Source of the DNA: Leptidea sinapis
Lineage: Eukaryota > Arthropoda > Insecta > Lepidoptera > Pieridae
Direction of reading: 5' to 3'
Assembly: GCF_905404315.1 (NCBI RefSeq)
Contig: NC_066265.1
Span: forward strand, 24,514,501-24,578,500
Length of the DNA: 64,000 nt
Shown here: positions 42,701-54,400 of the stretch, one piece after another
How the letters are laid out: each line of letters starts with the position of its first letter
How positions within the stretch are numbered: the stretch's first letter is position 1
The notes under the pieces: model-generated
What the model was told of the DNA's origin: nothing
Databases searched by the model: none
What the model saw: only the letters and a program-made list of their open reading frames with translations
Position numbers and translations under genes: made by a program

Positions 42701-45700
42701 TGCCTGAACACTACAGAGATTATGTAGCGCCCGTAGTAAGCAAGCAAGGTTCAAGCAACGATTAAAATTGCACGTCCTATCGCCCACCCTTGTTTAGGTC
42801 ACTCCGGACTATCAACAAAGCCTCAACTCTGCACCACCTCGTTACGTGTCCGACATTGTTTAACTATATTCGCTATACTCACCCGCTTGCGCTTCAATTA
42901 TTAAAACTTTAATAACCTAAAAGATACATAAACGCCCCGTTTTTGTGTTTGCCCGAGCCGATTGTGAATAATTTAACGTGAATATTTCACACGTACATGT
43001 TTGAAGCGGGCGCCGTGCGTGCGTAACAATGCCATTATGTTGTGAACAATATTATTGTTCATAGACAATACCAATTTACGCTTCGAGTGACAAAAGTCGG
43101 TCTGTTCATTATTCATAATGTCACAATACACATTTCATCTTTAGATTAATCAAACGTTCTAAGTAATAGGAGAGAGGAGTGCCGTTTGAACGGTTACAAC
43201 GTCGATGGTTGTCTGTTGTGTCACCTACATTCGGGGTCGAGTATTAATTACATTGTCTAATGGACCGAAAGCGGTTTATTCTGCTACGCGTCCGCGGATG
43301 TGTGTCTAGCCTAATTGATCAAACCCACCCCTAAATAAATACTATTACATTGCGATCACTTTTTACTAAAACTAGACCACCAGTTATTTGGGCACATGAG
43401 CATTATGATGTTAAGGGGGCAAGACACTGCGAACTCTTCACCCTGTAATAAAATCGGTTTACAGTAACTGTACCATCAGCTTATAATAATGGAACCCAAG
43501 CAAAGGAAAGTGTCCTAAGCTAATTATACCTTATAAAGTATACTTTTCAAAATTTGTGTATTTTTTATTGAAATGTAATTTAATTAACCTCTGTTTCACA
43601 TTATATTATAAACAGAATCAAAATTGATCAATTAAAAATCATAATTGATATTCTATACACAACCAACATTTATCAACAGTCAAATATCGCTTTCAGTAAT
43701 GTGAGTTTCGCAGCCAACGTGACCGGAGTGCAGTTCTGTAATCAAAACTTTAAGCTCTTTATTTGTGAAGTAGTAAATCAGATAAATGATCAGTCCTCGT
43801 TGTTGTCCCTGTGCTTTTATTTTTATTTAAAAGCTCTTAATTGTATTTGTTCTGAGAGAGAGAGTCGCTCGGCCTTAAGTAGCTCTTACCAAGTAGTGTC
43901 ACTGTTTGTTTTCATTCATTTCTTCGGCCATAATTAAACTAATGGCTCGAATACGGACAATTTTGACCTATTAGGTAATGACTGTGTCATATTTGAAGTT
44001 GATATAAATAATAGCAAAGGAAATACTATTTCTGAACTAAATTTAATTCGTTTTTATTCATATAATAAGAAATTAAAAAAAATACTTAAAAAAGAGCAAG
44101 TGGTAATGAATAAATTATATAACTATTCAATATTACACTTATTTATTTGAATTTTCAGCATTTAAAAGACTCATTATTTTCATTTATAATGAATTAAAAT
44201 TTAAACGTGTGATGAAACTCACGTTAACCACACACATTATAAAATCTTCTTTAGATCTTTGCCCCTTCTATTGGTTCTAACTTCGTTCTCGTAGTTTTAT
44301 TTTGTTTTTTTTTTTACATTTTCTTCGGCTTATAGTTGAAGCTCTCTTAAATAATATTACAATTGTCACAATTCTTTCTTCTCACTTCATTATAGTATTT
44401 CACTCCCTTCAATTTCAGCAATTAATACAACACATGTTGGCCCGGGAAACATTGTTTTGTCATATATTAACTATTGAATTGTCATATTATGTAATGAAAT
44501 GTCATTGACTGAATTATGTTATTGCGAATATATAGGTCAAAAAATATAGGTTCCTGGTAAGTGATCATCAACATAGTATATATTAAACCTTCTCCGAAAC
44601 ACGCTGCATCTTATGGTATAAGTATTATCCCGATCAGTTCAGTAGTTTGCGCAGTATAACCAAGGAAAAAATAGGCTCTTCATTTATTAGTATAGAATAT
44701 TATACATTTAACATCTCTATCATCTAGGTAGTTAAACCTTGATATGGATTCATATTCCCTGTAGAGCTACATCGAAAAAATCTGCCACGAGTAAAAAGAC
44801 AAAATGTTGTCGTTAAACGACACCAAGTTTTATCACGAAGGTTTCATTATAATTTCACAAATTATTATGATAAACAAAAGACTCCACATTTGTCATGATT
44901 AATATTGTAGGCTCGGTATCATATACAAAAACTAGCAACACTATTTACAATTCCACAGGCGCCTCCGCAATACTTTATCGCTGACTGCTTTAAATATTTA
45001 GTGTGACGTGGTTACAACAAAAACGTTTATCTGGTCTCTGTGGAAAAACCGTCAGAATTAGCAACAGGGGCGGGCTTAAGGCGGACCGCACTAAATCCTT
45101 CTTTAAGAAGGCTTTGCTTAAACGAGTTCTAACGAGCTAGAGATAAAACAATTACCGGGCCAGTGATTAAGAGATGCCGGGGACACTTGTTACGTCTCCG
45201 CTGACGAAATCTCTGACGGGACCGTAGCCACTACTTAACATATATTTCAGTTCTTTAGCAATCGTGATCCAATGACTTTGTTAACGCTATAAATTTAATT
45301 ATTACATATGATTTAAACGAACTTGTTCATGGTATGGTATAGACTTATTGAACCACGTGTTGCGGTTTGATTTGGAAGCAATGCATATTTCTGTACAGCT
45401 GCATTTAGTATTATTTAAGCATTTCCGTGTAGTAAAATATTCAAGCAACGATCAAAGTTGTACGTCTTATCGTCGACCGTCTTAAAGTCACTCCGGACTA
45501 GCAACAAAGACTCAACTCTTCATTATATCCGGTGGGGCAACTAAATACCGTACAAAAATATAAGGACGTGAAGCGCATAAAGGCATGAAAGGCATTTATT
45601 TTCTCAAAATAGATTCCTTTAGAATTATTTTTGATGTCATTTCTAATATACTAGATACTACTACCGCTTCGGAAACAAATGGCGCTCTGAGAGAGAAGAA

Positions 45701-48386
45701 ACGCCGCAAGAAACTCTCCCAGCATTCTTTATTGCTCTCTTTTCAATAAAATTAAATATATTGTACAGTCATTTCTATGGCTATAAAATAATCATAACCT
45801 AGTCCCAAGCTGTCCGATCACTTAGATATTCAGCTGTGGAGTAATAGGATTTACGACAGAGCCATTTTTTTATAAAACATTTAAATTTATTTATAGATAA
45901 TACAGTGGCTGGGACTATATTATAAAAGTGTATACATTTACCCTTAAAGTTATTATGTATCTTATGCAGATTGCACAATTCACTTTCAATTTATGAATTC
46001 GCCTACTAATCAAAGTTAACCTATTTTAACTTCAGTGCTCAGAATATTTACTATCTCAAAAAGAATACAAATTCACTTACTGAGATACATAAACTAACAT
46101 AATACAGTTAACTTACATTCGTATTATTTAGAGCTGACCATGTAATTACAATTCTGTTCTTTAACACCCCATTCAATTATAATGATTTTACCTTGTAAAT
46201 ACATCTTAAATGGCGGGAAATGTTTGAAATTTGTAACATTATAAACGCGTTCCAATTTTGATTTTATAAAAATATGCCATTGGGAGGCTCCTTTGCACAG
46301 GATACCGGCTAGATTATGGGTATCACAACGGCGGTGCCTATTTCTGCCGTGAAGCAGTAATTTGTAAGTATTAATGTGTTTCGTCTGAAGGGCGCCTAGT
46401 GTAATTACGGGGCAAATGAGACTTAACATCTCAAGTCTTAAGTTGACGAGCGCAGTTGTAATGCCGCTCAGAATGTTTTGAGGTTTTTCAAGAATCGTGA
46501 GGGGCACTGCATTGTCATGGACAGGGCATATCAATTACCATCATCTGAACGTCCTGCTCGTCTCGTGCAGATTCGAACAATACTTCATATGCGACTGGAC
46601 CTGCACTTCATAGAGTGCTAGAACATGGTTTCTGTTGCTATCCAAATGTGTAAAAGGCGACGAAAATTAAATGAATTTCTTTATTCATTTAGGTACAATT
46701 TGTACGCTTATGTAAGTATTTTTGATGCCATCCGTTCAAGAGACTATTAGGAGGCCTTGTTCTGAAGAGAACCAGCAAGTTTTATAGCAATATATCATTA
46801 CGTAAATACACATATCAGTGGTTCCCCCCCCCCCCCACACAATCTCGATGTACGAACTCAACAAAAACAATTACGTATCGATGCGACCTCCTTCGTTTTC
46901 TTACGTGCTTTTCACATTACCATATAAGTTGAGCTATAAACGAACCAATCTATTCACGTCTACACATCAGGGGGTCCGCATTTGCATATAGAGCAGAAAT
47001 TTATTAAATCTACAGCCAATATCCAGCTTTCCGACATTGAACTCTCACTTATTCATTGAGTTTCTGAAAATTTCATTGCTTTTGGTGACTTTCCTCGTAT
47101 CTACCTATCATATACTTTCTAACCAATGGGAACCCTGACACTCAAATTAAAATTCAAATATTTTTATTCAAAATAGGATGTGACATCACTTATTGAAAGT
47201 CAAAAAATAACTACCACCCATTCCAAAATGAATGCCTCAGGCCTGAGAAGAATGGGCGCAACAAACTCAGCGGGCTTCTTTTTTCATCAAAAAATATGTT
47301 TACAAAGTAATATTGTACAATTAAATTTAATAGCCTGAGGGCGGTCGCTCCATTCCCAATACTATGGCTCCACTGTCTGGAAATTATGATGCGTTGCCTA
47401 AATATGCTGTTCATATTCAACAGCAATTACACAGGAGTATCTATAGTGTATTCGTTATCAATAAATTAATCATAGTGCCTTTTTTATATAATTGTTCCAG
47501 CTTATCCGTTTTTTTTTTAATGAAAATAAGGGACAAGACGAGCAGGACGTTCAGCTGGTAATTGATACGCCCTACCCATTACAATGCAGTGCCGCTCAGG
47601 ATTCTTGAAAAACCCAAATATTCTGAGCGCCACTACAATTGCGCTCGTCACCTTGAGACATAAGATGTTAAGTCTCATTTGCCCTAGTAACTTAACTACC
47701 TACAGCGCCCTTCCGACCGAAACAGTAATGCTTAAACATTATATTTTTATTTTATATATAATAAAAATAATTATTTTTTTGAATATAGATAAATATCATA
47801 ATTTTAGATTTACAAATATAAATATAAAACTAAATGATACACCTCCAGGCAAAACTTTTCTTTAAAACTATCCAATTATTATATCTTACGTTTTCTTTCC
47901 TAAAGTTTCATTTCGTTAATTCAAACGGTTTGCAGGAGACTCATTGTGCTGCGGGCATTTTCTGTGAAGTCCTTTCATTAGGGGACTGCAAACCTTCTCT
48001 CAACCCACAATGTTCCACCTATTATTAATTCAACTAATTTACTTTCGTATTTCCTCTTCTACATCTTAGAGTTCTTGTTGTTCTATTAATATATATGTAT
48101 ATATATACCAGTGGGAGGCTCCTTTGCACAGGATTCTGGCTAGATTTTGGTAAAAAGAGTAATGTTTAAACATTACTGTGTTTCGGTCTGAAGGGCGCCG
48201 TAGCTAGTGAAATTACTGGGCAAATGAGACTTAACATCTTATGTCTCAAGGTGACGAGCGTAATTGTAGTGCCGCTCAGAATTTTAGGTTTTTCAAGAAT
48301 CCTGAGCGGCACTGCATTGTAAGCAGAGCGTAGCAATTATTATATTATAATTATTATTAATAATAATACATTATTATTTATCTAAG

Positions 48387-48426
<40 letters not shown>

Positions 48427-51400
48427 TTTCGGTCGGTATTTATATCTTAATATTTTTTGTTAGTTATTATGTAATGGATGACAAGAATTAAAATTCAAAA
48501 TATATAATAATTTGAAGAAAAAAACATTCGGTGCTGATTCATTATGGAAGCAAAGGAATACCTTACATTTAAGAGTTCCCGAGGGAGGGCGTTTCGTGTG
48601 TGAGCAGCGTGTTAATGCTATAAAAGTGAAAAGAAATCATTGAATTAAAGTAACCACGATTCCCTCATCGCATCAAAATACACGGTGTTCAAGTTATTTT
48701 CACTTCGCCATGCTCAATGGAAAAATAGTTCAATAAAAATACTAGTTTATAAAAAAATATTTGCCGGTCTTTCATCCGATATAAAATATGATGTACACTT
48801 TGTGCTAGTGAACGGGGCGCATAAAGCTCGCAGGAATGGGTTGAGTGCTGTTGCATTTTAATTAATTCCCTTTTCTATCGCGATGCGGTGTTATCAGCCT
48901 CCCGCAGGCGTCGTGGACAAACAAATTGCTTGCGCGAACGTAGCGATTTTGACACGCTCTCGTATTGTTATTTTTTGTTCCTTCCAGCCGATACTTCATT
49001 GATCTTGGTTTGTTTTAAACTTTATTGCTATGTATTAAGCACGATTCATTAGCGATCTGTAGTTTCATTCATTCAAAAGTATTTGGGGTTAGAAAAAATT
49101 ATAAAGTAGGGTTTTATTTAACTTTTATCAGACTTTTGAACTCGAAGAGCTCAAAAACATAGAACTGCCAACTCTTTGAGCTCGAAGAGCTGAAAACGAC
49201 ACATTATATTTTTGAGCTCAAAGAGCTCAAAATCGTCATAACTACAATTCGAAGCATTTAGGTATGGAATTCGTGGGAAGTTGCAGGGTTGCGTTTTCAT
49301 ATGTTTTTTTTTTATTTTTCAAAAGTAATCACGGAGTAGTTTGTGAAATTTTTACCATAATTTGTACCATAATTGTCAAGTATATGACAACAAATTGTAA
49401 CATAAGATGTAGAAAATTGTATTGTATAATATGATGTTGTGTAGTTTACTAAATAAATAAAATAAGTACTTCATTTATGAGAAATAATTATTGTTCGCAG
49501 GCACTCGACGGCCAGAACATCTACAACGGATGCTGCACCCTCCGCATCGACTATTCCAAGATGACTTGCCTGAACGTGAAGTACAACAACGACAAGTCGA
49601 GAGACTACACCAACCCCACACTGCCCTCGGGCGATGGTGACACCCACCAGCTGTTGACCAGTGAGTTGATGTCACTGCGAACTCGAATCGCCCTGGGCCT
49701 CGCATCCGGGAAGAGTTAGTCTCATACAACCTCCACTGAATGCTTTCGCACCCACAGTTTATCTCTTCTGTTCCGCACTTTTTAACCTGGATTTGCAACA
49801 TTCATAATGGTAGTTTGGTCTTTAAGTAGTTGGGTATCAGCGTTCTTCTCTTGTAGATAGTAACTAATTATATTTCTGCGGTTTACCTCTTCAAACCAAT
49901 TCTTCAAATCTTTTTTTTTATTTAATTCAGGGCCAAGGGCTTTTCGAATGAGTAGAATTTCTATAGTTTTAATTAAGATAAAGTAGTGTTTTACTAATTT
50001 TAAATTAATCTAATCTTATTTTTTTATTAATTTTAGATATAACGTTAATATTAAAGTCATGCAGAATCCTCTTGGATTAAATAATATCGTAATATGCTGC
50101 TCGGATGTAGCATGCCATCTCTTTATCTCGTTGATAATCAATTTCAAATGTATCCTTTGTGACTAATAACTTTTCATAAATCCTTATTGCACCGGAGAGG
50201 GTTGTAATATATAAGGATTACTCCGACATTGCCTATTTGTTCTGTAATGTCGCTTTACATTAGGGTTCGAGCAAAAACACATGCTTAATATAGCTTGTTT
50301 ATGTTCAGTCTATTGTCTCTATTCTAAAACGCAACACTATAGCTTTCAAAAGTTTTGTGATAGCGATATTAACTCAAGTTGGGACAATTTGCGAAACTTA
50401 GTCAAAATTTTACCTTCTGCTTTTTAATGAATGTGCACTTAATTATTTTTTAACAATGTATTTTTAATATCTTCTTAATTAGCTTTTAAATGACTCTCAG
50501 TAAATATTTATATTTGTTAGAAAAAAAAACACATCGACATGTCAAGAATAATCAAACATGGCTCAGCTATGCCTTTACTACCTAATTACGGTGTAAACAT
50601 TTCTGCCCTCGAAGCGAATTCTTCGGTCTGAGCTGGGTTTCATGAATTTTGGATCAGCGAGTATGTAGATGCGGCCATTGCCTCTGAGTAGAAGTACAAT
50701 AATAATTGTGTTTTCAATTTTCAAAATTAAATCTTGATACATTTCTCTGACGCTCTTACGCTGAAAAGAAAACATCTTGAGATAACCTAGGGTTGTCGAG
50801 TCTAAAGAACTTTATGATAAGGGACGAGACGAGCAGGACAGCTGATGACAGTAAACGGCACTACAACAGCGCTCGTCACCACATAAGATGTTAAGTCTAA
50901 TTTTCCCAGTAAGGCTTAACACTGCATCACACCAGAAATAGGCGCCGTTGTTGTACCCATAATCTAGCTGGCATCCTGTGCAAAGGAGCTTCCTACTGGA
51001 ATACCAAAATAACCCCAGTAATGTAAATTGAGTGTATTTTTCCAGGTGGTGGTGTCTTGGCACCTCCGTTCTTAGGTCTGGGATCGGGACTGGCTTCGCC
51101 ATACGGCGTTGGTGTCGGTGGAGTGGGTTTGCCAGCTTTTGGGGCTCTCACCTTGACCCCGGCATCGCCAGCCCTTCGAGCATTGGCCGCTCCGCCGCTA
51201 CCCCTTGCTACTGTCCTCCTAGTATCAAACCTGAACGAAGAGGTTTGTACAATAGCAATAAAATACAAGCAGTCACTATAACTGATTTGCCACACTGTAG
51301 AATAAAACTTGCCGTTGAAACGATACTTTGTACATCTTAGAGTGAAATTTTGCACCGAAATGGAATTTGATAGATCAATTATAACGTTAAATTTATGCAT

Positions 51401-54400
51401 TACGCTAACACAATAGCCGGTAACGTCTATTCGGAGCATTAATCATAATTGGGTTCACGCATCAACATAACACAACCAAGCCAGATAATTTATTTTAACT
51501 AATTCTGTCGGCGCGGACGTGGCGTTACGGGCTATTATTTATATATCTACTTAATTACTGAAACTCCTTGAATAAGTTGCTAATTTTATTTATAGATGAT
51601 ATTGTCGAATATCTTTTATGACTATATAATGCTATCTTTCTTTCTTTCCTGTTGTTTTAGATGGTCACGCCTGACGCTCTCTTTACCCTTTTCGGTACGT
51701 GTGCACATACATTCCGTATTTTATATTAAAACATTAATAAAAGAACTCCTGTGAAACTGCCTGGAAAACAAATTGTCAGCTAACATTCTAGATTTCTCTA
51801 CTGATAACCGCATCCGTTGTCGTCGACGCTTTGCTTTTTAACACTCTCCATTCTAGATCATTCTACGCTTTATATTAACTTTGACAATTTGTATTTCAGA
51901 CGTCCTAGCTGTAGATAGATAGGTTAGTTTGTTAATATATCTATTATGTTGCTTCCGAAGAAATCTTACATTAGATTCTAATCTAGATTCACAATTTTGT
52001 AGAATTATAATACCATTAGTTTTAATAATGTTCTGTATATTAACCAAATTCACTACAGATTAATGGACAAATCGTGTTATCAGTTATACTATTTTCTTAA
52101 TTAATTAGAATTTTTTACGATCGGAAGCTTTCGTGACCTAATAGTGTGTTTCTCACTTTTATTTCCGTCTCTATTATTTCAATATAACATTAATTAGATT
52201 TAAAATTTATAAATTCTAAATTTCTACTAGCCGTAGTTTTTAGCGTACCCAACAATTTAATTTGTATATGAATGTTAAATCATAATCGAAATATGTTTCA
52301 AAACACAAAAACTTATTCAACATTTTTTTATTGTTTTGTCTCTCCATTATCAGCTGGAAGACGTCCACTGCTGGACAAAGGCCTCCTCCAAATATTTCCA
52401 CGACGATCGGTCCTGCGCTGCCCTCATCCAACGTATTCCGGCGATCTTGACCAGGTCGTCGGTCCTTCTTTTTCATCTCATTATCTTGACTTTATATAAC
52501 TTAAACAATTCTATAATTATTATTTGAATAAATAAAGTTGGGGAAGCTATGTAAAAGACAAACACTCACATTGTTCCGTACGTAAAGGAGTGCTTTATGA
52601 TTTAGGCGTGTATGGTGATGTGCAGAGAGTGAAGATCCTTTACAACAAAAAAGATTCAGCCCTAATTCAGATGGCGGAACCTCACCAGGCCCATTTAGGT
52701 AAGTGATCCTAATCTCGTATAGAATAGAGCACATTTTTAAATCTCCTCTGTTTAGAAACATTAAACCTTTGTATTCACGGTATTGTGAATCGGAATTATG
52801 AAGTGCCAGTTGATTCTTGACAAGCAGATACCTCACTCAGTTCATGCTTCGAATAGTAAAAACAATTTCGCTTCGGTGGAGATCACGATACGTGGAATCA
52901 TTCGTTGGTTCCTAAGTTGGACATCATTATATTCTCATGCAATTATAAGTAATGTTCGCTAATAATTGATTTTGTACTATGTCATTATCGTTTGACATCT
53001 AAATTTATATTCGAGTCCCGCATCGTTCATAAAATTGTGTTTTTCAAATTTTATTTGTGTATTAATTCTAGAATTGTTATCACTTTAAAACATAACAAAT
53101 TCTTTATATTTATAAGAGCGACATCTCAAGTAAATTTCCTAGTATGAGAATATTTGGGGTTGAGCACGTTATCAACTGTTAAGTAGATCCTGTAGATGAA
53201 GCCACAACCTGAGAGTTGAACAATGCATACAAGATTTTATGACGATACGTCACTCGAACGGTTAGCTCAGTTGGTTAGGGCACCGGTACGGAACGCCGGA
53301 GGTCGTGGGTTCGAGTTCCGCATTGTTCATAAAATTTTGTTTTTCAAATTTTATTTGTGTATCTAAATTAATATTTCTTGATTCTTTGTTTTTAATTGAT
53401 AATCAGGCTTACTATACTTATAATATATAGTACATTATATAGAGGAGAACGATGCATGGTTCTTGTCCAGTTCTGCGCAGGCCACCAAAAATTGTATAAT
53501 TTTTGATTAGATAAGCTAAGTTGTTATATTATTTAAAAGATGGGCTGGGAGTTTCTTATCACTTCTTCTCTCCATTTCCAAAGACGCTTTACGAACTGAT
53601 GTAGCTTCATGACGTTTACTAGTTAGTGTTGTTGCAATATGTTATGTTATTGTCACTCCCTGTGATAAATAAATATATTTCTATTTCTATTCAAATTCTT
53701 TTAGGTGTAGATAGCATTATCAGCGAGTAACATGATATATAAATTCTAGATACTTAATTGTATTTACTGAAATATTGAACTCCTTTTGAAGCCTTTCGAT
53801 GGTTTTTTTACAGTTTTAAAGCGTCCGCAGGTGGGCACGTTTTTTAATCCATACTAAATACATTGTGACGATATATCAGCAATTATTTCTCTTGCCGTTT
53901 TTAAGGCTGTTATAAAAGACTAGCTGAGACCCAGCGACGTCGTTCGCGTACGTATTTTTATACCTTGGGTTACATTACTGGACTTTTAGTAGGGATCCCT
54001 AAATTTTTGAAAACGTAATATAGCCTTATAACACCCGGGGATAATGTAGCTTCCCAACAGTGAAAGAATTATTCAAATCGGTTCAGTAGTTGCGGAGCCT
54101 ATTCAATGCAAACAAACAAACAATCAAATATTTCCTCTTTATAATATAAGTATTGATAAAAGATCTTTTAGAGCAGTAGTGTGTCTCCAAATGTTGTGAG
54201 TTATATTGAGTGTAAATTCTGCTAAGATTAGTCTATAATCAATTCGGCATGTGTTTGCCTCTACACGAGGCATCCTCCGGAGATGTTGAATCGACAAATT
54301 CTTTACTCTTAATAAAACTCGCCACATTTGGATAATTATGGATTTCCGTAAAATAACCCTTAATTATTCAAGATTTTTTTTAGTAGTGTGCCTGCCTACA

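Larger units (their letters stand above)
31392..49500 (+). other. heph: heph intron, 18.1 kb
   Basis: GTGAGT to TTCGCAG. It holds six SINE-like copies, LINE pieces near 34.0, 36.6, 45.8 and 47.2 kb, a tRNA-derived SINE at 34.9 kb, an inverted-repeat element at 35.3 kb and simple repeats at 48.4 kb. Nothing recognisable was seen in 31.4-32.7, 37.0-39.7 and 41.1-44.5 kb. Confidence 0.85.

Noticed and set aside
43043..43066. TGAACAATATTATTGTTCA palindrome
   Set aside because: A single short AT-rich palindrome with 9-bp arms; expected by chance in 64 kb of such sequence.
50993..51439. 148-codon open frame antisense to the linker exon of heph
   Set aside because: It is the shadow of the GC-rich low-complexity coding exon. 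The + strand reading matches the PTB family and splices in phase.
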